DNA from: Yponomeuta sedellus
Lineage: Eukaryota; Arthropoda; Insecta; Lepidoptera; Yponomeutidae
Direction: 5' to 3'
NCBI GenBank assembly: GCA_934045075.1
Contig: OW203736.1
Location: 18,488,805-18,552,804 of the forward strand
Length of the DNA stretch: 64,000 nucleotides
The notes under the pieces are model-generated. The model was given only the letters and a program-made list of their open reading frames with translations. It was not told the DNA's origin and did not search any database. Of the stretch, positions 41,284 through 52,100 are shown piece by piece. Positions within the stretch are counted from its first letter, which is position 1; the number at the start of each line of letters is the position of its first letter. The translations under genes were made by a program, and so were the position numbers.

Positions 41284-43113
41284 ATGTCTCGACTACAAAA
41301 CAAGGACATCGAAGAATTATTGCAGGCGTTAGAAGACGGCAATATTTCAGATGATGGTTTAGAAGATGAAAACGATGACGAAGATGACTTTTACGACAAC
41401 GCTGCTGAGGTAATACAAGAATTATTATCAGAAGAAGCTGAGAACGCGGACATCAACGATGAACTTGATCCGCCTCTGATCCAAGACCAACCCAGCACCG
41501 AAGATGGTTCAGGATATTTCAATAACTTTGACACACGCCAACTTATATGGAAACTTGGTAATCTTTCCTTTGATGAAACCAAAATTGCCTTTGAGCCATC
41601 AGCAATAAATCCTGAAATAGCAAATCTGGAAACACCTTACAGATGTTTTCTTCATTACTTCACACCAGAATTTCTTCAGAAAATTGTCGATGAGACAAAC
41701 CTGTACGCAACTAAAGCAAATCCCTCTAGTTCTTTGAGAGTAACTGTCCCTGAGCTAAAAATATTTTTTGGTATATTATTGTTCATGTCTGTCCAACACT
41801 TCCCAAGTGTGCGATCATACTGGAATGCCAAATTTGGGTACGATCCAATCAAAAGTGCGATGACAGTAAATAGATTTGAAGCCATTAGAGCCGTATTACA
41901 CTTCAATAACAATGATAATCATCTCCCCAAAGAACATCCAGATCACGGCCGCCTTCACAAAATTCGACCTATTATTGACCATCTCAACAAAACCTTTTCT
42001 TCAATTCCATTAGACCAGAGGCTATCAATTGATGAACAGATGTGTGCTACAAAGATAGCACATTTTCTGAAACAATATTTACCTAACAAGCTACATAAAT
42101 GGGGGTACAAACTTTTTGTACTTTGTAGACTGATGGGCTATGCTTATAGGTTTGAAGTCTACTCAGGACAACAAGACAATAAAGACAAACCTGCGAGTGA
42201 GCCTGATTTGGGAATCACGAACAATGTCGTCTTACGATTGACAAGAGTGGTGCCGAGAATGGTTAACATCATATTTTTTGATAACTTCTACACTTCTTTG
42301 CCCCTGGTGTATTATTTATCGAAACAAGGGATACATAGCGTGGGTACTGTACAGCAAAACAGGTTACCCAACTGTCGCCTTCCAGATAAGAAGACATTGA
42401 TGAAAACCTCTGTTCCCCGAGGCACTTATGAAGAGAGGGTGGCTCACCACGATGGAGTTGACTTTTCAGCAACCGTGTGGAAGGATAATAAGGCAGTGAC
42501 TCTTTTGTCCACATATATCGGTGCAGGGCCTAAGGGAAAAGTGTCCAGGTTTGATAAAAAGCAAAAGAAGAAAATAGAAATCCCTTGCCCTAAGGTCGTT
42601 CAAGAGTATAATATGCATATGGGGGGCGTGGACCTAATGGATAGCTATTTAGGGCGTTATCGTATCCGCGTCAAGAGCAGAAAGTGGTACATGAGGCTTT
42701 TCTATCACCTTCTGGACCTTGCTGTAATCAATGTATGGATTCTTATGAAAAATAATTTGATAGCAAAAGGCACACCAAAAAAACAACTACCGAACCTAGG
42801 CCAATTTAGGAATGATTTGGCAGATGCCCTAAGTAGTGTTGGTTCCAGTAATGGCAGCAAAAGAGGACGACCAAGCAACAGCTGCATAGAGAACGACCTA
42901 CAAGCTAAGAAGCGTAAAGGTGTGAGCCATCCAGTACCCTGCAAAGATGTACGTACGGATGGAATCAATCACTTGCCAATATTTTCCAAACGCTTGAGGT
43001 GCAAAATACCAATATGTAAGGGCACAACACAATGGTCATGCACAAAGTGCAATGTTCCTTTGTGTTTGAATGGAACAAATAATTGTTTTTATAAATTTCA
43101 TACCGAATCCTAG
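41284..43113 (+). CDS. piggyBac transposase, intact
   Basis: 609 residues. Cut-and-paste transposase that targets TTAA. An acidic N-terminus (poly-Asp/Glu to residue 75) precedes the DDE_Tnp_1_7 domain. Catalytic Asp residues: LSIDEQM (D250), IIFFDNFYTS (D333), and GGVDLMDSY (D450, with D453). A Lys-rich nuclear signal (KKRK) and a C-terminal Cys-rich finger (CKIPICKGTTQWSCTKC...CLNGTNNCFYKFH) complete the normal layout. There are no stops or frameshifts, so the copy may be active or recently so. It could also be a domesticated gene. Confidence 0.95.
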   Translation: MSRLQNKDIEELLQALEDGNISDDGLEDENDDEDDFYDNAAEVIQELLSEEAENADINDELDPPLIQDQPSTEDGSGYFNNFDTRQLIWKLGNLSFDETKIAFEPSAINPEIANLETPYRCFLHYFTPEFLQKIVDETNLYATKANPSSSLRVTVPELKIFFGILLFMSVQHFPSVRSYWNAKFGYDPIKSAMTVNRFEAIRAVLHFNNNDNHLPKEHPDHGRLHKIRPIIDHLNKTFSSIPLDQRLSIDEQMCATKIAHFLKQYLPNKLHKWGYKLFVLCRLMGYAYRFEVYSGQQDNKDKPASEPDLGITNNVVLRLTRVVPRMVNIIFFDNFYTSLPLVYYLSKQGIHSVGTVQQNRLPNCRLPDKKTLMKTSVPRGTYEERVAHHDGVDFSATVWKDNKAVTLLSTYIGAGPKGKVSRFDKKQKKKIEIPCPKVVQEYNMHMGGVDLMDSYLGRYRIRVKSRKWYMRLFYHLLDLAVINVWILMKNNLIAKGTPKKQLPNLGQFRNDLADALSSVGSSNGSKRGRPSNSCIENDLQAKKRKGVSHPVPCKDVRTDGINHLPIFSKRLRCKIPICKGTTQWSCTKCNVPLCLNGTNNCFYKFHTES

Positions 43114-43187
43114 ATAAAGTAGAAGTATAATAAGTAGTTACGATCCTGCATGAAGATGTAATATTGCTGCTGTGGCGCGCTTGTTGC

Positions 43188-43302
43188 TTAAAAATAAAAT
43201 AATTACAGTAACTGCCATAGGATCGGTCGAATTAACCTATTTAAACTTTTAATTTATTATATTATATATAAAATAAATACTTATATTATTAGAAATTTAC
43301 AC

Positions 43303-43333
<31 letters not shown>

Positions 43334-43491
43334 GTGTAAAGAAATTTACACATATATATATATATATATATAATATGTGTAAATTTCTAATAATATAAGT
43401 ATTTATTTTATATATAATATAATAAATTAAAAGTTTAAATAGGTTAATTCGACCGATCCTATGGCAGTTACTGTAATTATTTTATTTTTAA
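43188..43491. repeat. Long AT-rich palindrome (two ~118-bp arms)
   Basis: The left arm starts 'ttaaaaataaaataattaca' and runs to about 43305; the right arm (about 43374-43491) is its inverted copy ending 'ttattttatttttaa'. The centre is (AT)n. A third partial copy of the inner part (43497-43540) follows. It could extrude a cruciform, or be a foldback element. Confidence 0.85.
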
Positions 43492-43705
43492 TATATATAT
43501 ATAATATGTGTAAATTTCTAATAATATAAGTATATATATATATTTATAACGCAGGGCACTGATATTTCTTGCATGTTTCTTTTTAATCTAAAATTAATAA
43601 TCCTGTACATTGTATGTATATTCTGTCATTGTACTGTGTTTTCAAGTGAATAAATTATTTCAATTCTATTCAATTATTTCAATTCAAAAAAAATTCAATT
43701 CACAG

Positions 43706-44466
43706 CAAGATTCTGAAACCGAAGATGCCAAGATGTGTTTGCCAGAACCTGAGTTATATAATTATATAAATAGCAGCACAGCGCTACCTCCATTGACAAA
43801 GCAACATATTCGATATTGTTTCAATGAGTAAGTTCAACATTCTTACTAGTTATAAGTCATAATTATATATGGCTAGATACTTTGTTTCTTTACTGACTGA
43901 TGCCGGGACCAGTTATTATAGGGCCAGAAATATATTAGAAATATTAAATTAATAATTTTTGGCTTATATTCTGTATTAAAAAAAATATTTATTTTACAGA
44001 TTCAACAAAAAACCTGATGATGGTCTAACACTCTATGAATCAAGATTTTTAATATTTATTAGATCATACACAGAAAATGAATACACATTCATCAAGGCTA
44101 TTGGAAAAGCTGCTATGAAACGTGTGGAGTATGAAATCAATTTGAAAATTCATGCCAGTGGTAATATAGAGGAATCATCATGTGAGCGCGTTGCAGGCAG
44201 CGGCACCACAGCCCACTGTAAACATGTTGCCATGGGTCTTTTTGCAATAGAGCATATGTTCCGAGAAAAGACCATTATTAAACACGAGACTACTACAGAA
44301 AAACTTCTGCAAACCTTTGAAAAGCTCCAGACTGCCGAGTAAGAGAAAAATAGAGAACATTATATTTTCTCCTTGTACAATGGAGGTGGATACAATTGAA
44401 TACAACCACAAATTCCCGAGTTTAATAGTGAATTGCCCATCTTCTACCATGCCACTAAAACAACTG
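43706..44466 (+). pseudogene. SWIM-YqaJ gene, SWIM part (exons 1-2)
   Basis: First half of a transposon-type gene that joins a SWIM zinc finger to a YqaJ nuclease. Exon 43706-43827 follows 'ttcacag' and ends at GTAAGT; exon 2 starts at 44000 after 'ttttacag', in phase (CFNE|FNKKPDDG). The SWIM region reads SSCERVAGSGTTAHCKHVA; the usual CxC is CxR, so one zinc ligand is lost. A 1-nt frameshift near 44325 moves to the frame SSRLPSKRKIENIIF. Coding is interrupted at the TA at 44467 by a 10.6-kb insertion and continues in frame at 55097. Confidence 0.75.
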
Positions 44467-44494
44467 TACAGTCGACAGCACGTCACGGTACCCA

Positions 44495-45242
44495 TTTCAG
44501 ACTTTGAACCAGGGACGGAGCACTGGGATTTTTGAGCGCGAGCGAGTGCAGCATACTTTTGTCGTTTCGCCCTTTCTTTCACGCATGGGTGCTACTCGTG
44601 ACGTCATCGCCCTAAAACTGGTTTTGATCGACCGAGGCATCGAGTGGTCTCGTCGTGGCATGACTCGGGATGGTATTGTTAATTTGATTATCTTTGCATT
44701 CCTTCTTACTTTTCAAGACTCGTTGATGTTTACGGGACATTGATAAATTACGATCCTCGCTTTGTGCGCTACGCGCTCGTCAACAATGCAATTGTGTCGT
44801 GTTGTATTGAGTATATTAATATCCTTAGTTTGCTCACTGCAATACATAATATTTTGAATAGTTTATAAGTGTTTGTAAGGTTCCATTTGCAAATTATTAA
44901 AGTTACTAACTATGCTCGCCTCTCTGTTCCAATGATTGTTGTTAATAAGCAATTTGTCACACAGACAGGGCAATGATAGTTTTATTTGGTTTTACTATGT
45001 TTTGGGCTGGGTGTTAATATTTTTTATTTAAATACGGTCACATTTCAAGAGTAGGTTTCACAACATAAAATGATAAGACGGTTCAACAGAACTTAAAAAG
45101 CTTTGGGCTGATTCTACACCTGGCATTCCTTTTGCTATGAGTCTGAGGGTCGGAATCTGCAATGAATTTTCTTTGAATGCACCGTTAGTAGTTCAGTTAA
45201 GGCTATGTATTTTTATTAAATTTTATAAATTTATGAATTTTT
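44495..45242. other. Unassigned inner flank of the TA element
   Basis: No gene; probably the original body of the TA-flanked element. ORFs here are short and unlike known proteins. Confidence 0.35.
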
Positions 45243-45757
45243 AGGGTTCCGCACCTCAAAAGGAAAAAACGGAACCCTTTTAGGATCACTTTGTTGTCCG
45301 TCTGTCCGTCCGTCTGTCAAGACCCTTTTTCTCAGGAACGCGTGGAGGTATGAAGCTGAAATTTATATCAATTACTCAGGTCTACTGTCCCTTAAAGCTG
45401 TGAAAAAATCAAACTTCTAAGCCAACGCAATCAAAAGATACAGCCGTTTATGCCGCAAATTTTCGACACTTGCAAGGGAATCAAAACCTACAGGGTGCTT
45501 CCCGTGAACTCAGAATCTTGAAATTTGGTACGAAGCAACGTCTTATAGCATAGATAAAGGAAAAATTACGAAAACCATAAATTTTTAGTTACATCACATA
45601 ATACATTTTTTTTAAATAATTTTAAACTTACTACCCATTTCCTCATAAACGCGTAGAGGTATTAAATTGAAATTCATACGAAATACTCAGGTCTATAATA
45701 CAGGTTTGTACGGAACCCTCGGTGCGCGAGTCTGACTCGCACTTGGCCGGTTTTTTT
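45243..45757 (-). repeat. Lepidopteran interspersed repeat, reverse copy
   Basis: It begins 'agggttccgcacctc', passes a (gtcc)n-like patch 'gtccgtctgtccgtccgtc' and ends 'tgactcgcacttggccgg'. This family is extremely common in moth and butterfly genomes. A second copy lies in the other orientation at 49447-53504. Confidence 0.75.
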
Positions 45758-46901
45758 AAGCACTCAATAAATTTCCTATCAATAGCATTGAATTTGAAGT
45801 AAGCATAGAAACCCATTCCCATACAAGCAAATCGGATCCCAAAAAACCGCGCCGGGCCCAGAGGCCGCCACTGAAAATGCGCGCAAAGCCGAAAAATACG
45901 TGTAGAGCGCTTTGTCTAAAACCGCTAGATGGCATTGTTAATAGTTTTCACAAGTTTACTATTGACATCTGGCGGTGACTAGCAAAACGTAAAACATTCT
46001 AGCAGTGTACTCTAGTAGCCAGTAGCGAGCAGAGAATTGACAGTTCAATTCTAGACACAGAGTACCTACGTTTGGTTCTTGTATGGTTTAATTGTTCTGT
46101 GTTCTTGTAAGTCCTTATGGAAAATCTAATCTGCCATAAAATTGACAACCCACGGATGGGATAAATATAGGAAAAACATTGTTTGTTTGAGAGATAATTC
46201 AGAAAATACAATACCTATGTGAAAAAATCACACATTTCAAATCTGTGGAAAAAGTATATTGCGGAATTAGTGCATTGGGTCTATAAAACAGAATTTTAAA
46301 GCAAGCAGCAAGAAATGTAACCCACCTTTACCCACCAACAACTTCTAGTGAATGATATCAGTGCTTTCAACATGCAACAGTAACCCAGACTTCGTCATCC
46401 TCCGTGTATAGACCTGCCCTGTGGTCGCTGATTGTGATCTTATCAAGCCAATACTTAGACAACTCCCTCAAAGGTACCTTAGTCCATTTGGGTACCACAC
46501 ACACCGACCTACCTGCACAGTGCAGTCGACAGCACATCAACTTTGCATGTTCGCACTCTCCTCAGTATTATTATGGGCGACTTCGCAACAAAATGGTCGA
46601 ACTTCTACCGAAGTCTTATCAATAGACCATTTAACAATCATAAATAAATGCCACCAAAAGTTTCGTAATTGCTACACACGCCGCCGCCTACCCCACAAGC
46701 ACGAACCTTCACATTTACCTATTTTATTATGAAAAAAGTATATTTTTTGACTGTACTACAATAAATGTTTCGAAATATATTGCTGCTTCTATTATTAAGG
46801 AGGTCCTTAAAATTGTGCTTGGTGGCAAAAACCATAAGAGATGCTTGTACAAAAAAGAGTAAGAAACGCTGGTTTAAACAATTATTAATAATTATTAGAC
46901 G
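45758..46901. other. Unassigned repeat-like DNA
   Basis: No supported gene. Short ORFs at 46404-46732 have no recognisable domain and conflicting frames. Confidence 0.35.
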
Positions 46902-47105
46902 ACCTCTGTGGCGTAACGGTAGTGCATCTACCTGCCATGCAGGAGGTCCCGGGTTCGAATCCCAGCTGGGAACAAAAAAAAACCCCAGGTCTTGGATGTT
47001 TACATGTTTGTGATGTCGTTGTTTCTGGTTCCCACGACACAGGGTTTCCTAGTGTGGGGCCAGAAGCAATGTATGTGCCTGTATGTAAATGTTATGTTAT
47101 TGAAA
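46902..47105 (+). mobile_element. tRNA-headed SINE, full head and body
   Basis: The head resembles tRNA-Gly(GCC), with A box 'tggcgtaacgg' and a perfect B box 'ggttcgaatcc', but its anticodon stem is mismatched. The body 'gttgtttctggttcccacga' and its tail recur at 54405. Transcribed by RNA polymerase III in an active copy. Confidence 0.8.
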
Positions 47106-47174
47106 AACCTTTACTAGTCCATCGCAAACACTTCCCAACGCTGCGAGATTTTGTTTAAGTTATTTTCGGGTAGG

Positions 47175-47573
47175 GTAAGGGTCTGTTTCACAATCTGCAG
47201 ATAAACCTCCTTATTCATAATAGTCCGCTAGCTTAAAACAGCTGCTAAAGAGTGTTCTCTTTCATTCTGACTTAGGTCAATAGAAGAGGACAGAGTGAGA
47301 ATAAGCATTGCTTAAAGTTAACAGACTATTATGAATAAGGGGGAAAGTTCCGGATATGCTATCCGCAACCAGGGCTGCTGTTTGTTCTAAATTTGAAGCC
47401 ATAAACGAACACACACAATATAGAAAAAAATATTTAAATTTAGAATAAACGGCAGCCCTGGTTGCGGATAGCTTATCTGGAACTTGCCCGTAAACTAGCC
47501 TAACTTTACATGTATACCGATGTCTGTGACCCAATAAATATCTTTATCTTTATTTGAACATTGTGAAATAGGG
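47175..47573. mobile_element. MITE with nested hairpins
   Basis: Outer inverted ends 'ctgtttcacaat' and 'attgtgaaatag'; a second pair 'cttattcataatagtc'/'gactattatgaataag' (47209-47225 and 47324-47340); and a separate ~47-bp arm pair around 'ttccggatatgctatccgca' (47347-47484). The last probably marks another MITE inserted in the first. Confidence 0.7.
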
Positions 47574-47766
47574 CCTAAGACCAGTATCCTATCGAGAGGT
47601 AGGTAGGCACTGCTACAAACTATTCCAATCAATTATTATTCCATTAAAAATCATATCTGTCCATCCATATGGGAGCTGGCTGATATTTTTACCAATTTCT
47701 GCTGTGATTATGGCCCATGATTTTAATATGCGCCGTTGCCAGCTAACTCTGCATAGAAGCAAACGC

Positions 47767-48060
47767 ACGCATCAGCTACACCTTCATTGTACTGTGATAT
47801 ATGTGGAGAGGATGAAGGAAGAAATATTGATGAAACAAATATACATGGCGAATGTGGGTGGAAGGGCCGGTAAGGGACGTCCCACATACTTCGACCAGAT
47901 AAGGAATGTATTAGCAAATGGAAGATAAAAAGTAACCGGAACTGACGTGAGTGCATGTAACGACTAATGAATGTTGATGAAGCGAAGGTAATCTGTCAGG
48001 ATCGTGGCAAGTGGCAGTCCTTGGTGCCTGTCTACCCCATTGGAATGCAGGTGTGAGGTT
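47767..48060 (+). pseudogene. RTE-like LINE C-terminus relic
   Basis: Decayed coding sequence: MANVGGRAGKGRPTYFDQI, then, past stops, NVDEAKVICQDRGKWQSLV ending at TGA near 48053. This is the usual C-terminal end of a lepidopteran endonuclease-reverse transcriptase LINE. The same tail ('tgtcaggatcgtggca') occurs again at 54597. Confidence 0.65.
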
Positions 48061-49446
48061 AATATTATGGTATGGGTTATTTATAAACTTATAAGTTATT
48101 GAATATGAGATTTTCTATTTTATTAATTGTTGTAAGTGAAGCTCAGAATATCCGGTTGACACGTTCCCTGATTGATACTACCCATAAGTTCAACACACTT
48201 TTTGTTTTAAGTTTAGGTAATGTGTACTTTCCCTGTAATTATATTCCCCATAAAACTTACTGATTTTTCATTTATGCTACCCTCGATGTAGTAAAGTTAT
48301 TAAATTGTTTAAAGTAAGATTACGAAACGATTTACGCTGAGCAGAAATTGAGATTATTACACCATAGACTTTCTTTAAAATTTGATGAAGAACGAGGTAG
48401 CCGCCTGCCTTAGACGTTATAGTGCAGCAGCTAGCGACCTGCTGCTCGAGCCGCGCCGGGAGCCGTCGTCGTCGTCGTCACGCCGGCATCGGCATTGGGC
48501 GTGTTTCGACTCATCGGCCCGGACCGGCACGGCACACCGGCATGGCCGTTGCACAGGCATCAGGCACCGGTGCCGGGTTTCGTTTTTCCATTGTGCCGGT
48601 GTCGATGCCGGGTTACGCCCGGTGAGTGGTACAGTGCTGACACGGACTTCAACACGACGACACGTAAAGTAAAACGCGTAGATATAACAATGGTATCGTC
48701 CAAGCCGTCGACTATATTTGTTATATCTTTTACACCTACGACGCCGATACGAAATACGAGTCTCACCCGACTCTCACCGGCCCCGGAGTCGCGAGCCGGT
48801 GCCGGGCCGGTGAGACAACACAAAGACAGACAATAGCCCTCGCCGTTTTAGCTAGTGTGCTAATGTGTCGCGCGGGCTCCTAGATTATTTACTATCTATA
48901 TTAATTTTAACTAAGGCAGATACCCAGAGCATAGGTAGCTCACTCACATATCACGTGCTTACAATCAGAGTATATAACCACTACCTACGTTTACAATCTT
49001 ACGCAGAACATACCTACTCTCAAAAGTAAAACACGCTCCCACACACGGCGATGGATGCAGAGATGTTGCTAGGGCAACTTGGCAACGACGCGTCGCCTAG
49101 GTACTCACCCCGCACTACTTGGCAACGTCGCCTGGCACCCCGAGCGCAATCGTTCGTTGGACGAAAAATGTTTGCGTTTGTTTTAACTTTCTACCAACAG
49201 AAATCTGATCTACCTATTTAGAAGAGCTGATGTAAATGTAAAAAGATACAAATTACTAGTGTTGAATCTATAACAAACTACATTTGTAGAAGATCTAAAA
49301 TAATTAGTTCTTCGTTATAATAGTTTTATAGCACCCGTGCGATGAATGAACCAAGTGTGTGAGCAGGCATGAATATGTCTAATTTGTATAATTATGGATT
49401 AGGTACCAAATCGGTATCTAGCAAGCAAGCATAGTAAGTAAAAAAA
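48061..49446. other. Unassigned, with a GC-rich island
   Basis: 48400-48640 is strongly CpG-rich with 'cgtcgtcgtcgtcac' and overlapping ORFs of low-complexity Arg/His/Gly composition. I see no gene. The remainder is AT-rich and unassigned. Confidence 0.4.
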
Positions 49447-50230
49447 TCAATTGGCCAAGTCCGAGTCTGACTTGCGCACGAAGGGTTCCGTAGGTACTGT
49501 TATTAATTAAATTATTTATTTTTGAAGTGAATACAACGAAATATTCTGTAAATATTGTAAACGTGGGCGAGACATCGTGAGACACGCAACATTAGCCTAT
49601 AATGAAGCCTCTTTTTTAAGACCATGACTGCTCAGTAGAGCGTAGGTACAGACTAAGAAGAATTTATAGTAACAAGTAATATAGAAATTAACAAGTTATT
49701 AGGCTTAGTGGTATATCTGAAATCAAAAGTTGTGAACCGGGCAATTTCAACAACTAAGAAAATGGGAACTTGAATGCTGTGCTGCATATCTATATATTTT
49801 ATCAATGTCACATTCATTTTTAATGTTTCTATTGCTTCCTAAGGTACTAATTAAAGATCAATTGCGTAAAATTGTTTTTCATTCACAATACCTACTTCGA
49901 ATCTCTAGTTTTCTGACCGCGTCCTTAAAATGTTGCATTGAAATGTTCCTTACCCTCAAATTGCCTTAAATGTAGACTTCACACCTCATACTAACGGAAA
50001 ATCCGCAAAATGAAAAAAGTATAATTTTGAATTCATGCAAATATAGTCTTAGATAATAACTGAATTTGAAAGTTGAGTTGTCTATACCAGGCCACTCAGA
50101 AAGTTTTGAAAAATAGTTTTTATGTATAAGACATTGGCCACTAGTAGTTGTTATGAAAACGTCATTTATTTAAAAGTAAAAATACTACTGTTCGATTTTC
50201 AAATTTCCCTCCGCATTTTTTGAGAGCCAA

Positions 50231-51624
50231 AATGGATCGGCATTCAGAACATTTTCGTGCTATGATTTTATACTATTTCAAATGTGGCTTAAGACCTGAT
50301 GAGTCATGTGATCGACTTCGAATTGCTTTTATGAATGAAGGACCTTCAAAAACAACCATCTACCGCTGGTATAGCGAGTTCAAACGCGGTCATCTTACTT
50401 TGAGGGAATGAACAAAGGAGTGGTCGTCCTATCACGGCTGTCACCGAAGAAAGTTTGCTGGCAGTAAAAAAAATAATTCAAGAAAACAGACGAATTAAGT
50501 ACGAAAAGATTCAGCATACACTGCAGATTGGTTCAGGAAGTGTTCACAAGATTTTGCACAAGCACCTTCCCGTAAGGAGAATAATTTTCCGCTGGGTGCC
50601 GCACAACCTCACCGAAGCTCAGAAGCAGGCCCGTGTGGATTGGTGCCGTGATTTGTTACAAAAATTTGATGCTGGCTCGTCACGGCGCGTTTACGACACT
50701 GTGACAGGTGACGAATCCTGGATTTCTCAATATGATCCAGAAACAAAGCATCAGTCGACAGTTTGGTTGTTTCAAAATGAACCAACGCCTACGAAAGTGA
50801 AGCGATCGAGGAGCGCAGGATTTTTTTTATAGTTTCTTCACTTTGACGGGGTACCTAACTTCAATTCCACTTTGAGACCAAAGCAGCATCAACGCTGAAT
50901 AATAATAATATTGGCCTTTTTGCATCTACTTAATGAGATGATTTATACAGCGTCCAGTGGTATCTTCACTCACACTAGATGGGTGAAGAGCCCACTCCGA
51001 CGCTGTAGTGCCTGGGACATGGTTTTATAGATGGTGTAGGCTTGCCCAGCACCTATACCATCCTGACAGCTTAGTCGGCCTAGCCCACAGGAAAGACTAG
51101 TCAATACGTGCGGAGCCAACCAGGCCGCGGGTTTCCTCACGATTTTTTCCTTCACCGTTAGCGAGTGGTATTGCAACTACAAATTCTCAAATGTACGTAA
51201 CTTTGAAATTAAACAAAGTCATTAAACGCTGAATGGTATAACACAAAATGCCTGCCAGAAGTTTTTTTCTGAATTGAGCAACAAGCGATTGAACAACGGG
51301 CTCCGCGGGGTCCTTCTTCACCACGACAACGCGCCCGCGCACACTGCGATCAAAACGAGGGACTTCCTGGACTCCACACAGATCAGAGTCTTAGGAGACC
51401 CTCCTTACAGTCCTGATTAGGTTCCGTGTGACTTCTTTTTACTGCCTAAAATAAAAAATCTGCTCAAAGGGGTACAGGTTTCATCGCCGGAAGACGCGCT
51501 AGCAGCGTTTGAGAAGGCCGTGGAAGAGGTGTCTGCGGAGGACTGGAATAAATGTTTTGAAAATTGGTTCAGACGCATGATACGTGGTATAGAGGCTGGT
51601 GGAGAGTGCTCTGAAAAGATTTAA
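50231..51624 (+). pseudogene. mariner transposase, broken
   Basis: Start MDRHSEHFRAMILYYF with the HTH_48 DNA-binding region. A stop and frame change near 50409 separate it from the GRPITAVTEESLLAVKKII frame. Catalytic blocks: TGDESWI (first Asp), LLHHDNAPAHTA (second), and YSPD.VPCDFFLLPKI (third; a TAG stands for the usual Leu at 51418). A 324-bp SINE-like insert (50901-51224) splits the gene. DD34D spacing of the last two Asp fits the mariner family. Non-functional. Confidence 0.85.
50901..51224 (-). mobile_element. SINE-like insert in the mariner gene
   Basis: Flanked by a 10-bp duplication AACGCTGAAT (50891-50900 and 51225-51234). The tail is ATT repeats on minus at the left edge. The body includes 'ctaacggtgaaggaaaaaat', a block common to lepidopteran SINE/LINE ends. 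Confidence 0.85.
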
Positions 51625-51864
51625 TAAAAATAGTTTGTAGGTGTAATGTGAAATTTTATTCTCTACAATGTTTGTCTTATGGGTATTTCAATAGAAGTAA
51701 GAGTATCAGTTTCAAAGAAATATGGTCTTGAAAATTCGCATAATGTTAATTTGCACGTAAATAAGTTCCGGTTCACAACTTTTGATTTCGGCTATACCAA
51801 TAAATCGAATTTAAAGTTTTCGACAATCATGCTGTGTGGTTTCGGCTTAAAGAATAGCACCAAC

Positions 51865-52100
51865 CCAAATTCTTCCCGCGGGTGTCGTAAAAGGTGACTA
51901 AGGGACACAAACTGGGGGGTGGGCAGCAGCGCCTCCTGCAGTACAATGCCACCAATCTGCGATCCTCAACCCGCATGCCCAGCGTGGGGATTATGGGCAT
52001 TAACCCCCAATGATGGTATAAGACAGGCCGCTCTGGTCATCACTAAGGGAGGGCTATGTCCAGCAGTGGACTCCATAATATAGCCTGAAGAAGAAGACAA
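51865..52100 (+). mobile_element. RTE-type LINE 3' end
   Basis: Contains 'cgtaaaaggtgactaaggga' and 'ctatgtccagcagtggact' and ends 'agcctgaagaagaag', the standard 3' end and tail of RTE-type LINEs in moths. No coding part remains. Confidence 0.7.

Larger units (their letters stand above)
49709..51803. mobile_element. Unit with 32-bp inverted ends carrying a mariner
   Basis: The left end 'tggtatatctgaaatcaaaa' continues to 49740; the right end (51772-51803) is its inverted copy with about three mismatches. A mariner transposase relic lies inside. Either these are the mariner's own long ends or an older element hosts it. Confidence 0.65.

Noticed and set aside
43300..43380. CRISPR-like regular spacing of AT repeats
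   Set aside because: It is simple (AT)n at the centre of a palindrome in a eukaryotic genome; no repeat-spacer pattern.
45243..45757. Novel non-coding RNA from the conserved-looking block
   Set aside because: It matches a highly abundant lepidopteran interspersed repeat, also present in the opposite orientation at 49447-53504.
46902..46975. tRNA-Gly-like gene
   Set aside because: A and B boxes are good but the anticodon stem is mismatched, and it is followed by a SINE body repeated at 54405; it is a SINE head. The same reasoning applies at 24367 and 60998.
48382..48836. Several overlapping ORFs in a CpG-rich patch
   Set aside because: Low-complexity Arg/His/Gly/Pro composition in all frames; no conserved motif.
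50970..51176. Minus-strand ORF in the mariner region
   Set aside because: It is the body of the SINE-like insert bounded by the AACGCTGAAT duplication.
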